A DNA stretch of 64,000 nt from Rhynchonema sp. JSB1_4 (GCA_030248065.1 JASAMV010000662.1:1-64000); one strand, 5' to 3'; shown: positions 11,567-23,748, counted from the first letter of the stretch. A program made the numbers and translations. Notes: generated by a model from the sequence alone, not told the origin.

Positions 11567-11818
11567 TACAGTACCAGCTGCAACTCTAGGTGAATTCTGC
11601 ACGTACGCATACAGCACGCGTACGTACGCAGGCGTACGCGTACACCGCAGGCACGCCTTTGACCGCTTCAACACTGTGTACGCAGTGCACGCGGTGTACT
11701 CGGCCTCCTATACTTTTGTGTGTGCATTCCGTCCAAAGGCGTCACAGGCGTGCACGCGTACGTACGCGTGCTGTATGCGCACGTGCAGAATTCACCTAGA
11801 GTTGCAGCTGGTACTGTA
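11567..11818. mobile_element. CG-rich foldback, GTACAGTACC family
   Basis: Left end TACAGTACCAGCTGCAACTCTAGG and right end CCTAGAGTTGCAGCTGGTACTGTA are complementary. Inner arms consist of alternating CGTACGTACGCGTG-type purine-pyrimidine tracts. Shares its end motif with 14561-14797. Confidence 0.8.
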
Positions 11819-12248
11819 CATATGTTGGAAACATGACACAGATCTCTTGCTGCAGCAGAATGAACTCCTATCAGGCTGACCAAGTTGAGGAGCGTAGTTT
11901 GGACTGGGGAACTTGAATCCGCGGCGCACATTGGGTCACGTGACCTTAGTGCGCAAAGGGGGGTTTACACCATTGTGGGGTCCTCTTACCAATTTTTTTT
12001 AAAATTGGTAATTTGTATCTGAAGGTCTGCCTGGGTGCTGAATCAGAACTTTGACGTCGGGGTTTTTTCATATTGTATACTGTAGCTTGCCAGAAACATT
12101 AAAAGAAGTATCAAAATATTTGCTCACCGATTTATCCTTAATCGATTGCGAGATATCAGCCGAGCACAGCAGGGACCAACCGCGAGTGGACAGTTTCTAA
12201 AACATTGTGCAAAAATATTCAATCAATTCACGTTATCCAGAAATTTAA
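11819..12248. other. 3' flank of the tandem-domain gene
   Basis: No gene. About 12140-12400 is the better-preserved version of a segment that reappears, degraded and A/C-rich, at about 12840-13020. Confidence 0.4.
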
Positions 12249-15200
12249 TTAATTAAGAAAGATACATATACAGTAGGTGCTGCATTGGTGCTTGCTTGCA
12301 GTTTCTGTCCTTAAGAAATCCCACTTAAAGTTCCACACCTCAAACAGCGTCAATACACACAGCTTCACATTGACGATCAGGCCCATATCTTTGCCGCGCA
12401 GAATGTTCCATGGGGAACCCTTCATTTGACAGAGAAACACCTAAAAAGTACGGGAACAAAGTGTTAAGATGATAATACTTTTATTCAAGTACAGAAATGA
12501 AAACCAACATGTTCACTCAGGCGCTTGAAATTCGACATTCCTGGAGGCCACTCCACCTCAGCAATTCGTTTGACGGTGTCGCGAGCATCTTTCGGAAATC
12601 TAAAAATGTGTACTTATTCAAACAGCATTTTTAAAGATTTTTAAAATTTAGTTGTTTAACTTTCTTACATTGGAAGGCGTGACTTGACTGGAACTTGATT
12701 GCGCGGCGCACGATGTCCACGACCATCGCAAAGATTACACCATCCTCACAAAAAAGAATTTATCTAAGTCTCCTGCTAATCAGAACGACATCAAATCATA
12801 TATACTTAGCTTCCAAAACAAAAAATCAAAATAGCTCACATATCCATCGAGCGAGATATCACCGACACACAGACCAAGCCATACATTCTAAAACATCGCA
12901 AAAAATACAATAATCACATATCCAGAAAAAATAAAAGGACCAGAGCTCAGGCGCGCATCTTCCAGAAATCCCACAATCCACACCTCAACAGCGATCCACC
13001 CAAATAGCCCATATCACCAAATCAAACCCCAACGAAACCCAAAAAACGACAGAAAATAACTAAACAAAAAACCAACACACCACGCAAACACACCCAACCA
13101 CCCACAGCACACAGCAGCATTCAAAAAAGCAAACACAAAAAAAATTTTCACGCGCATACCGAAACAGAACCATGGCGTCGATGCCCGTCAGCACAATCGT
13201 GGCGCAGTCGCCATCACGAACGTTGTGCGACTGAAACATCTGGTTTCGACCAGCATTAAACTTGGCGATGAGCATCATGGGATGAGACAATGACTTTATG
13301 CAATCAATACCAAACCTTAGCAAAATACAAGGTATCCTGGTCTCCGTCCATACAAGCGGGTGCCACCAAACCATAGCCGACCGCTGCGATGCCTTTCAAC
13401 ACTCCGCTCAGTACGTTGATGCCAAGTTCGTGCTGGAACAAGTTGTACAGACCCGCTCGTTATAATGACATCCTTCCACTTTGTTGTGAAACTACATCAG
13501 ATCTGCTATTGCACAGGGGTTGGGTGATGTCTCCAGCGGCACTAGAGTGTTGCTCTGAAACCACTATCAGGTTTTCGGAGCTGGTCCCAGGGTGTCCACT
13601 GACGAGACCCAGGCAGCCGCGGAATCCGGACTTTGGGTCGAATCAGTAATAGCCGCCATGCGTCATGTCATCCGCATATCGCATATATGGTATTACGTAC
13701 CGTACAGTATGGGTATTTTAATCGTCGTAGGCAAATTTTGGTTGGGCCGCATTCGCGATAAAGATGCATGGATCGCATCACATTACGATCAGTGTAAATA
13801 TTGTTCATCTTGGTTACCCGGGTCGAGATTAGTACTTCCACTTTGTGGCAAAATACGTATACACACCAGAAGGTTTACCTCTTCGGTCGTCTCCGGTGCC
13901 CAGGGATTGCCTTCAATTGTATAGACGTGTTGTTTAGCGTCAATCGGTTTATCCAGCCTCAAACGACCTTGCGATATTTTGAACTTCAACGTAATAACTG
14001 TCCATAAAATAAACAAACTGCAATTTTCCAACGTCACAGATCGCATTTTTCACAATCTGACGCACGTTCGAGTCTGCGCACGTCAGTTTGAACGTGTTTT
14101 GGTCGTCAATACGCAGCGCGAACACGCAACTGTCGGCGTTCACCTATGCAACAAAGTCATGTCACTGATACGGTCAATTCGCTTACAGGGGACGCGAGCG
14201 AGGTGAGTGCCAACCGGCAGATGTGAGGTGCATCCGGTTCAGCGTTGTGCCTCATAGGCTGCTAATGATGACATATCATTTCGACAACACAAAGTTAGTT
14301 GTTATGTTAATGTGGTAAATTTCTAAATTCGCTGCCCCATAGTTAATGTCAAGTTCTAAAGCCGAAAATCAAGTTTTGAAACTTTCGGGCATCACACATA
14401 CGTGCAGCTTGCCAGCCAGCCAGGCAGCTGTGCGCAATGTTTCAGAACTGCGCGTGGTTAGCGCCCGGGTTTAGAACTTGACATTAACTATGGGGCGTAT
14501 TTCATTGTCGGGCAGCGAAATTTAGAAATTTACTATACAGCATTTGTCTCGGACCCTAGGTACAGTACCGGGTGCAATTCTAGGCTGAAAGTTGAAGTCG
14601 CGTGCACGCGCGTGCGAAACAGTGCAAAGTATAGGCAAAAGTCGAAGTAACTTCGCATGCACGCGCGTGCACGCACGTGCACGCGCGTGCACGCGAAGTT
14701 TTGCGCGTGCGCTGGCGTGCGCTCCCTTTGTTTTAGCACTAGGAAGTCGCGTGCACGCGACTTCAACTTTCAGCCTAGAATTGCACCCGGAACTGTATCT
14801 CACGGTGCCGAATTAATAGTGGCGAACCCAGCGTCATCCCGATTCTCGAAACGAATGACACGTGAATATGATGCAGTACAGATCACCAGCATGCTGACAT
14901 TGAATGGCATGGCCATATGGCGAATACCAATGGAAAATATTCACTGAACCAAGGCCACACTGCATTATTGCGCGACCGAATACTGAAGAATGTGCAGTGC
15001 AAATGGGCCCAACCTGCTGCTTCACAAATATCAGCTCTGCGTCATCGAGCGTCAAGAACATGTCAGGTGCGGCGTGCAGATGCCAACCGACTTTGGCCAG
15101 CGCGTTCAACAGCTCGCAGAACAACACCGACCCGCCGCTGGTGTCGTGCTCCCACAGGTTGGCAGCGTCGAACGCGGCCAGTTTGAACACTTGCAACACC

Positions 15201-16324
15201 GGATGCGGCGTCTGTTCGGCTTGGATGCCAGCTGTGTTGTGCAGTTAGGTATACATGGTGAAGTTCATATCGTACTGGCCAACCCACGCCTAAAGTGACC
15301 GGTAGTGCGCTTTCGCTTTCACATACACACCCAGGGTCAAGGTTGGGTTAAAAAAGGAAAAAATTAAAAAGAAATTTAGAAAAGCACGCCACTTTTTCAG
15401 ACATTAAAAATTAGAAAAGTAAGTTCACCTTTGTTTTATGATTTCACAACGTTTTTTATTATTTTCCCCGCTCTTTGGTGAAAACTGTATGTTTTTCTGC
15501 ATGTTTCTGCTTGTTTTTTGTTCAACTATTTCACTGGTACAGTATTGTGACAATGTTAGACTGTTTGCGGCTCTAATAAACTACCTAAACAGCCGTCATG
15601 ATGTGCGCATTCAGTTCTTCCAGCAAGTCAACTCTGCTAAATGTAGTACAATATTATCGTGCCAAAAAAGCAAGCATTTATTCTGGGTGCGTTGTGCTGT
15701 GCTGCCTGTGGCCACCTACATACGTGATGCACGCCGGCCAGAAAAAGTGACCGAAAGTGCAGTTTTGTGGTCGATTTCGTGCTGCGCGCGCCGTGGATCG
15801 CTCTGCTGCCTGGGGCTCCCTAGTTTGATACACACCGGTCAGAAAAGCTACCCAAAGTGCACTTCCGGTCACTTTTTGAAGGCGTGGTCGGCCGATGCTT
15901 AAATGGTTTTATAAAGTGCAAGAAGACCCGTTCTTCACCACACAACCGGGGCCACGTGGCCGTCTGGGTTATTCTCATCACGCACCGACGATGCACTGGT
16001 GCACATCCCGTTTTCACATACCACACGTGTGCCCCGGGTGATCGTCGGTGCGAACACCAAGATTGAGCAACAGTATAGGGGACGGCAAGTCACGCATACT
16101 GTACTTCCCATTGCACAACAATGATCACACGTGTAAACCACTGAAGTGTCGTTCCTCAAAAGCCTACCTTTCCAATATTTGACGAGCACATCTCTGATGA
16201 TTTTGACCACGTCCGATTTGGCATGCAGCACGCTGAGTGCGCCCTGTTTCAAATGCAATCGGATTGTGAATACACAGAAGCTGGCCGGCACCGGTTTGAT
16301 ACTTTGAGCTATTCCGTTGCCCAT
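12249..16324 (-). CDS. Uncharacterised protein with three diverged copies of one domain (eight exons)
   Basis: Exons (minus): 16324-16168, 15231-15014, 14143-about 14050, about 14010-13879, 13432-13316, 13230-13160, 12599-12509, 12440-12249. All junctions keep frame except exon 3/4, whose boundary is unsure. The protein starts MGNGIAQSIKP. The same pattern recurs three times: a strand with D-x-x-S-V-L or equivalent, a V-x-x-I helix, a GI/GM turn, a hydrophobic run ending FKLxAFDAANLW, YTIEGNPW or CQMKGSPW, then a helix and GWHLHAAPDM-like strand. I recall nematode and other invertebrate proteins with EFKLxGxPW and GWxxxxxxD motifs but know no function. TGTTTCAG lies about 17 bases before the ATG, a candidate trans-splice site. 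Introns hold two foldbacks and a degraded duplicate block. Confidence 0.72.
12690..13140. other. A/C-skewed, degraded duplicate within an intron
   Basis: Plus strand is almost devoid of G and T for long runs. Short landmarks occur in the same order as at 12140-12400: CGAGATATCA, TTCTAAAACAT, ATCCAGAAA, AAATCCCAC, CCACACCTCA, CAGCG, GCCCATATC. It looks like a corrupted copy of that segment: either heavily mutated DNA or a low-quality read end built into the assembly. Confidence 0.6.
14316..14532. mobile_element. Foldback MITE in an intron
   Basis: TAAATTTCTAAATTCGCTGC at 14316, followed by CCCATAGTTAATGTCAAGTTCTAAA, is mirrored at 14470-14532. The centre contains GCCAGCCAGCCAGGCAGC. Confidence 0.7.
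14561..14797. mobile_element. CG-rich foldback, GTACAGTACC family, intronic
   Basis: Left end TACAGTACCGGGTGCAATTC; right end GAATTGCACCCGGAACTGTA. The arms contain GCTGAAAGTTGAAGTCGCGTGCACGCG and its complement. The core is long alternating GTGCACGCGCGTGCACGC, prone to Z-DNA. Confidence 0.85.
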
Positions 16325-17157
16325 CGCGCCTTTATACAGTGTCCTGAAACATCAAAGAATGAGGATTCTTGCTCAAAAAACTTCAAAACGCGTTTTTGAA
16401 TATGCACTCGCACCACCAAATCACACATTTGTTAAGTTCTGCTGAAACCACACAAAAGAATCACAAGTTTTCGATGAACAATGATAACAGATGACCCCAA
16501 ATCTCACAACCGACATGAGGATTCTCTGAAAAGGCCGGCTGTGGCGATGAAACTTCGGTTCTCCGACCAAACTGAGGCGTATGCCCTTGCAACTTGCAAA
16601 CTGAAGCATGCGCAAACATGTGAGCGTCGGGGTCCCCTGTTTCAAGACGTATGTACCTAGTATGCGGATCTTTTTGGGGTCACGTGGCCATCTGGTGTAT
16701 TCGCACTAACGATGACCTGGTGCACCGCCCGTCCGCGAAAGCACGGTCGAAACGGGCAACTAAAAAGCACATTGCGTCGAGCCCCCTTGGTGCTGGGAAA
16801 GAGACCAGGATGAGAGACTGCCACATTTTGCTAAACCCAGGTCTGTACAATACACGAGCAACTTTTATACCCGCAACAAAAGGAATCAGTCAAACAAAAC
16901 GCAACGTGTATGAACGCCAATGTGCACATTAGCTACCGGAAATTCATGAGCCTTAGAACTGTTGTGGATAGCCTCTCATCGTCATAATCAATTCGTTGTT
17001 TTAGAAAGGCTAGCCTTTTGTGCTTGATTTGTGGATTAGGACGCAATTTTTACTGTGCTATTTGTCTATGCCCAACAAGAGTCATGGTGCATAGATGGAG
17101 GGAAAAAAAAAAAAAAAACCCACCAAAAAACAAAAAAACACACAAAAAAAACACAAA

Positions 17158-17231
<74 letters not shown>

Positions 17232-18121
17232 TGGAGTTATAACCTGGCTTGTTTCATATCATCCGCAACGCGTATCCCATTATTGTCCGCACACACGGGT
17301 ACAAAACGATTTCGGCGCATCAAAGCAGTCGCAAATGGCAAATCGAACAAACGCCGCCGCATAGCATAATGTCAGCATCAGCTACACTGTAATAGCAGCA
17401 ATATATGCCATCAAATTTTCATAAACTTTGTGGACGAGCCCCATCGTTGTACATATATCAATCAGATACATATGCCAAGTCTAAGTTCCACACACAGACG
17501 GGGACCATACCTTTGAAAAGGGCATTATTGGTGCGCAAAACATGGCCGACTGAAGACAGGTGGAGTGTGGAACACATCTTTCTTTCAGCTGAAAGCAGGC
17601 AGTCACGGGCTGGGTCCGGACGAAACAGCGGGCGAAAAAAAAAACGGCGGGTGCCAAAGGCGTCAAAACATGCCGTCAGGCTTCTGGTTTGGCTTGGTAT
17701 GGGCCTATACCTTGCCCCCAGCAAATATCTATGTTGGTGGCTACTGTCTTTCAAAAGCCGCTGTTTTGTCACCCACCATTTTGTCCGCGACTCGCAGTCA
17801 CACAACCACAGAAGACGGCAAAATAGATTTATTCCCAAGTTTCTTCTCAGTGTTCTGACATGGCACCAGAGCGCATTTGAATGATTTTTGCCTGATGTTA
17901 AAAAACGAACCTTTTTTATCTGCAACGTTCCGCACAACCCGCCAGTTTTGTGTAGTAAACTTTATGCATTTCTGACTGGACCGCTGCCGGTGTATGCCAG
18001 GAGCTGAAAATTGGCCGCTGCTAGCTTTACACCAAGCTCACTGAGTCAATAACACAAGCATTCAGTCACGCTGTGCACCTGACTTTTTGCCAACTCATCC
18101 CGTTCGAAATCTCAATCCAAA
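16325..18121. other. Divergent intergenic region with a long poly(A) run
   Basis: Lies between the starts of the minus-strand tandem-domain gene and plus-strand COX6A, so it should carry both promoters. An uninterrupted A-tract of about 70 bases sits at 17159-17229, preceded by A-rich sequence with C. Two overlapping long open frames at 17.4-17.94 kb show no domain and are not called. Confidence 0.4.
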
Positions 18122-19177
18122 ATGCAACTTCGCGCCTCGAATATTCTTCGATTTTGCCCAAGCCCCATCCGATCGTCGGCGCGTCACGCACATCGTGGCT
18201 CGTTTTGGGCGCAGAGCAACTTCCCGGATTACAGGGCTAACATGCTCGGCAGTGCAAAGGATGCCGGAAGTTGGTGTCATTCTATTGGGTTCAGGCGACT
18301 TGGTGGGGTCCCTTCAGTGTTTGGGCCCGACGTGGGCCGGAGCACAAAAACGGTGCACCCCGCCGCCCTGGGTAAAATGTCAGAATTTGAGTAATCGGCC
18401 ATGCGTCACTCGGAAACCAATTTGCACCCATTGCAGAATCGGCCGAATTCTGGCGCAAGGCGTGTTTGTTCGGAGTAATCCCGGCGTGCATTCTGGCCAC
18501 TTGGAATGGTACGCGCGGTTGATATATGGTCTTAAAACATGTCACTTCCATATAAAGTCATATTAAAGGGACAGAAAAAAGTATGACTATATGGCGAATA
18601 TGACTACTGTATATCGGAGTAGTGACTGTAAAGTCAATGACTTCTACAGGTTACCGCGGTCATCATGAGGAGCATTCGCGGCCTCGGAAGGAGTTCATCG
18701 AATACAACCATTTGCAACGTCGAGTTCGGGTACGCGGTCTTTTTCGTTCGAGGTCATTCTGGTGCATCGCCCGTGCAGCCAAGTACGCCGCGCACAATTG
18801 TTCATCACGATACAGAGCAACCTAGTTGCAAGCTACTAGATGTGCAAAAAGCGTGCACCCAAACTGGTTGAAGTTATTCACAACCGTAGTGTTTCACACA
18901 GAAACAGTCGGTTTCGCTCCGGACGCGCTGCCGACGAAAAAAAAACAAAAGCGATTTTGGTTTTTACGCACTCAGTGCTCCAACCAATGGTCAGATGGGC
19001 CAGGACATCGTGAGTAGGACAAGATTACCACATGTAACCCCGCACGTACTTGGAGGAGTATCGACTCATTTGCAGGAGTACCCCTGGGGAGGCATGAAGT
19101 CATTGTTCCACAACCCGTACACCAACCCAGTGCCCGGTGTTGGCTACGAAACTGAAGACCCGCATGCTCACCACTGA
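18122..19177 (+). CDS. COX6A: Cytochrome c oxidase subunit 6A, mitochondrial (four exons)
   Basis: Nuclear-encoded subunit of respiratory complex IV in the inner mitochondrial membrane. Exons 18122-18269, 18437-18508, 18650-18729 and 19076-19177 join in frame to 133 residues. Residues 1-40 are an arginine- and serine-rich, acid-free presequence (MQLRASNILRF...). Exon 2 encodes the single membrane helix (FWRKACLFGVIPACILATW). Exons 3-4 give the family signature: HHEEHSRPRKEFIEYNHLQ followed by YPWGGMKSLFHNPYTNPVPG. The length is close to the usual 105-130 with a presequence. All introns are GT-AG; the first donor is A/GTTGGT. The ATG is the first in frame and begins the presequence. AATAAA follows at 19239. 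Confidence 0.93.
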
Positions 19178-19238
19178 CGAACAACGTTGATGTGCGATGT
19201 TTCACAATATTTTGGAAATATGATAACCAAATTAGCCA

Positions 19239-19244
19239 AATAAA
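19239..19244 (+). terminator. Polyadenylation signal of COX6A
   Basis: AATAAA 62 bases after the COX6A stop codon. Confidence 0.7.
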
Positions 19245-21109
19245 GGTCAATATCAAACTTAGTGATCGGATATGACTTGCTGCGTGTGATTCTTGCATTT
19301 AATAAGGATATTAAGAAATTTAGTTTAGCCACTAAATTCGTCCAGCTTTATTATTCATTTTAGGCCTGAGAACATCTTTCACGCTGAATTTCTTAAAATT
19401 TCTTAATATCCACAATAACAAAATAACGTGTCCCAGGCAGATCACATCCGATTCAATCAAAAAAGTTTGATTATCGCTCATTGTGACCTGCAGTTCCCAC
19501 TTTGCTATTGAAACAGCGTTGCATAATTGTGAAAACCTGCCGATGCCGAAAATGCGAATGAATCCGTCTAGTTCTTTGACGCTTGTGTATATTGTCTGCT
19601 TCTGTATAACTTCCACATTTCCGCGGGTATTATGGCTTGATTAACTCTTGGACCAGTGAACAATGTTTGTGGGTGTGCATCGCTCATTACAGCCTTTAAC
19701 AGGACTGGACACCTTGGCTATTGCTGCAATGTTCTGCGATTTCGGACTGCTGTTTAAGATTATGTAATGGAGAAACACCTGCCTGTACTGCGTGATGCGG
19801 TCGACGTTTCTTGTCACAAAACCGCAACTCCTTCAACAAACACTTGTAACTTTATACACGAATCATAAAATTCTCGATATGTTTCAGATGGTGGGGTACA
19901 ATAATATAACACATGGGGAAGCTATGGCCCAAAAAACGGAAAGATCAAAATCACAGCAAAAGAACCCAAATACCACAATCAACGGCTAAAGATCCCGAGA
20001 AAGCAATCAACCAAACTGTAAAACCAAAAAATAAAACAGGTGCACGGTCGGTCACAATCAGAATTAGGTATTTCGACAAGGCCCGATCAACCAACAAACC
20101 AAGACTAGAAACACACGCGAAGAAGCAACAACCGTAATTCAGAACAAGATTCACGCACACAAAAGTGATATGATGGACTCGGCTGGGGCTTTGACAGCAT
20201 GAAAAACGAGGACCACAAACCAATTCCTGAAAAAAACCGGTCCATTTAAAAATACCTTGAGAAACACTGCCAGGAAGTTGGTCCCTCTGGAGGACAACAA
20301 AGCACATTGAGTCACCCAAAACACTGTGTGAAAACATTATGAAATACGCGCACAAACAGAAGGCGCAGGCGAAAATGTATGTGTGCATGAATAAAAACAA
20401 TTTTGCACCTGACACGTAAAGTGCGTAGCGTTTGCTGCTGCAACAGCAGTTTTTATCAAAACGAACGCTAACGTGGCGCACAATATAAAAGGGCAGAAAT
20501 TTCGCAACAGAACAGCAGGTAGAGTCACGTACGAAGGTATTTTGTCTACAATATATACTAGAAAGCAGCACCCACATGAGAAGAATCGTTGTGAAATTGG
20601 GAAAAGGCAACAGAATCGAAAGAGAAAATCAGTTGTTTTTTGACACTGAGTGATTAGCACTTGTTAGTACGTACATACATTGTTCAACAGATATGTGAAA
20701 AATAGAAAATATTAGATATCTCGGTCAAATAGAAAATATTAGAAATCTCGGTCAATACACACGTAGTTCCAGAACACGCGGCCACAAAAAAGTTGTGCAA
20801 TAACAGAAAAGAACACACAAGATTATTGAGTACATAGTTTAGTTGGACTTGATTTTGTCGTGAAGCCTAAATCGCATGCATTGAAGTGTGCCCCAATTAA
20901 AAGGATGCTCTCCGCCCTCTTGGTGTGGTGACAAGATCTGCCTCCAAGATAGTTTCGGTGAATTATCTTGAATGGAAAATTTGGAATCGTGATAGATTGA
21001 GAAGCAACAGAACGGTGTTCACGAAGAGGGCAGACGGCAAAACAGATCAAGTGTATTGGTTAGGGACCGACCACATTCGCACAGATTTGTGATTGGCGAC
21101 GACTATGAT
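19245..21109. other. Intergenic, repeat and skewed sequence
   Basis: A small palindrome (GGATATTAAGAAATTT / AAATTTCTTAATATCC) spans about 19308-19416 and the flanks resemble 7440-7630. From about 19910 to 20650 the plus strand is A/C-rich, like 12690-13140, which opens long meaningless frames on the minus strand. No gene supported; 20.8-21.1 kb is probably 3'UTR of the AGTRAP-like gene. Confidence 0.4.
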
Positions 21110-22801
21110 TTATGGTGTTATCGGTTTTGCATCATGCACCCTGGCCGTCCCGGTGCTTGGCGGCACATCATAGGTGTAGTCGGGAGGACCGCTGCTGTAG
21201 TTACCGCTGCAAATGGACAGTAAATATAAGTTAGTTTGAAAAGAAGAAAAACAAACTGTTATATCGTAATGTGGACGCTTGCATTATCGCACACGCACTG
21301 TCTCGTTTGGTAACGTCACTTTGCCAGTTAACTGCATCAAGTTGTGCAAAAAATCCATGCTAATTAAGCGGACACAAACTGATTGTTTCAGTTGAATAAT
21401 AATGTTACAGCAGTGAGTTTTGCCGTTTCGGCCTGTTTCACAGACGGGCGAGGTGCCAGGCCTCGTCGGTGCGAACATCTCTGGCCAATTGACCTCTAAA
21501 AAGGACCTGGAGCACAACTTATTGCCCAAGAAAAACATCGCTGCTGCTAAAACCGGAAAGAGACAACACATGATTGCGGCTAAAGGAGTGTGTAGCAGTG
21601 TTTCATTTATTTCTTTAAATGTGAGCAAGATTATAATATTAGAGTAGTATAAAGCTGCATATATAGTTTCGGAATATAAAACCGGAAAGAGACAACACAT
21701 GATTGCGTTGAGTGAGCGTGGGCTCACCAAATACGACAGAAAACATAGTTCAAAACGAGGTCCTAAGGCCGGTCACATTTGATCTGAAGAAAACGAGCAA
21801 GATCAAACACGCGCTGGCCTGCAACGAAATGGGGTTTTGTTTTTTTCGGGCGACCGACACCTTGTTTGAAACATTACAACATTGGATCTGGACGAATGAT
21901 TCAGGGAGTGGCACGTTATGTGAATTGCCCGCCCACCACATGACACAATTGTTTTGCATTTTAACTCAAACAACTCTCTTTTTATCATTTCCATACTGCT
22001 GTATGTTTGTCTGCTCACCTGCTGTTCGGGTCGTGATACGAATTCTGTTCGAAATTGCCTCCCAGTCCGCGAGCGCGATTCGAATGCAATCGCCACAACA
22101 ACACTCCACTGACCAGACGGAATAGAAGATTGATGATGCCGCACAACAGGGGGAACACGCCTGGCAAACAATGCCGCAAAGATCGGGTGATTGAAAGGAA
22201 AACAGTGTCGGAGTCCGGTATAAGTGGAACAGCGCAAACTTGGTGATTGTATGGCAAACTCCCAAATGCCAATACAGATCAGATCTAATCAGTTTGTCCG
22301 ATAATCTATCCCAGACACAATGTCAAGGACACCAGCAACACAATTAGGCTTCTTCCAACTAACTGTGTCCTGGATAAGCAGCCAAGCAGGCGATATCGAG
22401 CGGAATCGAGATGGCGTCCAAAGCGAGCGCCTGAAATTCAGGGAAACCCCTTCATTTTCACACAACGGTTTTATAAACAATAAAAACCAAAAGACCAAAT
22501 TAATAAAAAAAAGTCCGACTTTCAACAGCGGGAACTCATTATCGTTGACCACCATCGCCCACAACATTGACGCGATGAAGAACGCATTGTAGAACACGTA
22601 GGCATTGGGTATCCAACTGGCAAACAGAGTGACCGTGATCAACATAAAGTGTATGACGTAGATGCCACGCAGTGTGCCCTGTAATGCAAGCACATTTAAA
22701 AAAAACTAATTTTCCGGAACGAAAACAATTCTTCAAATTCAAACCTGATTATCCAGGTTTCGCGGCACCAAATTGTCCAGTTGCGCTTGTAATTGTGACA
22801 T
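21110..22801 (-). CDS. AGTRAP: AGTRAP-like (angiotensin II receptor-associated protein family) membrane protein
   Basis: Exons 22801-22745, 22678-22520, 22430-22364, 22160-22019 and 21206-21110 join in frame to 173 residues (human protein 159). After a 19-residue N-terminus comes GTLRGIYVIHFMLI, the counterpart of the family's LKxIxxxHWLL helix. A second helix with WAMVVNDNE follows, matching the family's WAVAQRDS. Exon 3 reads ALDAISIPLDIACLAAYPG, matching the conserved DAISMFL. A last helix FPLLCGIINLLFRLVSGVLL is followed by WRLHSNRARG and a polar tail. The vertebrate protein binds the AT1 receptor tail and promotes its internalisation. A nematode is not expected to have that receptor, so the role here is open. 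Homology is by pattern recall, not a computed alignment. Confidence 0.78.
21550..21710. repeat. Short direct repeat in AGTRAP-like intron 4
   Basis: AAACCGGAAAGAGACAACAC followed by ATGATTGCG occurs at about 21550 and again at about 21680, some 130 bases apart. Origin unknown. Confidence 0.7.
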
Positions 22802-23618
22802 TATTAGTCCTCGCTGTTTAATTTGGAGTTTCGCCGGCACGCGAAAACTTTAGATCTCGTTTCGTTGTTTCCAGTTCAGTTACACTCAGTGGTACAGCTG
22901 TTCTTTGGAGGGGCGGCAAGCCTAAACGAGGTCTCAAACATCATCAGTGCAGTGGCAGGCAGTGCTGCGGCCAGGGTCGGATTAAAAAATTTTTTATTAT
23001 CGAACTTTTTTTTAAAAAAAAACTTTTTAAAATTTTTTTTGAAAATCACGAGAACTTCTCCACTGACTTGCATGTTTATGTCGATCACCTGCGATCTAGC
23101 CCATTTGGTCATAACTTTGAGAACCCGCCCGAAGGTAACTCTGTGGGCATATATGACAAGGGAAGACCAACCTTCTGTTTGTGAATTTGGGGATAAATTT
23201 GAAGAGAGATAAAGAGTTACACCACACTCATGTGGTTAGTATACCCGGCAGGCACCAACACTTGTGCTATTCATCATGTCTCGTAGTCAGCCAGCAAAGT
23301 ACCAATTCGTAATAAATGCTGACGCTAACATTGCAAATACACGGCACCAGAGTTCGGTAGGAAACAAAAGGAAAAAAATTTTTCGTTTTTTTTCCTCGAA
23401 AAAAATGGTACCCAAAGAAAAGGAAAAAATATAGGAAAAAAATGAAGCAATAGGAAAAAACGTTGTTTTTTTAGGAAAAAAAACGAAAAATCGAAAGGAA
23501 AAAAACGTCTGTCCAGCAAAAAAAATGAAAATTCCGAAAATGGTGAAATTGAGAGTCCAGCCACAAACTCATGAGATGACTTGGTATTTTGAAGTTGACT
23601 TGAACGGATCCAATAATG
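22802..23618. other. Intergenic, low-complexity blocks
   Basis: Holds a hAT-like end CAGGGTCGGATTAAAAAATTT at about 22973 without a visible partner, and an A/T- and GGAAAAAA-rich block at 23355-23530. No gene supported. Confidence 0.4.
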
Positions 23619-23626
23619 TTCCGGTT

Positions 23627-23748
23627 CAGAGGTCGCAACCGGGGCTCGGGCCGGGCCGCGATTTTGGGCTTTTTGCTCGGGCCGGGCCGGAGATTTGGAG
23701 GGTCGGGCCGGGCCGGGCCGGCCAAACCCGGCCGGATTGCGACCTCTG
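23627..23748. mobile_element. 122-bp hAT-like MITE built of GGGCCGGGCC units
   Basis: Ends CAGAGGTCGCAA and TTGCGACCTCTG. The 8-bp target is TTCCGGTT at 23619-23626 and TTCCGGTC at 23749-23756 (7 of 8). The interior is almost wholly CGGGCCGGGCC with GGAGATTTGGAGGGTCGGG. Related fragments lie at 34291-34395, 34940-35180 and 58140-58270. Confidence 0.85.

Noticed and set aside
17018..17369. Lysine-rich frames
   Set aside because: Products of the poly(A) run only.
17405..17937. Two overlapping 159-codon frames on opposite strands
   Set aside because: Mutually antisense, include an A-run, no recognisable motif, and no conserved exon could be matched.
18087..18566. 159-codon plus-strand frame
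   Set aside because: It overlaps COX6A exons 1 and 2 in a different frame; the spliced COX6A reading explains the sequence better.
18563..18575. TTAAAGGGACAG, a possible TTAA foldback end in COX6A intron 2
   Set aside because: No mirrored end was found nearby; left as a solitary motif.
19951..20610. 219-codon minus-strand open frame
   Set aside because: It lies in A/C-skewed sequence that lacks stops on the other strand by composition; no domain and no splice context.
23340..23530. Possible A/T-rich MITE with GGAAAAAA units
   Set aside because: No convincing terminal repeats or target duplication.
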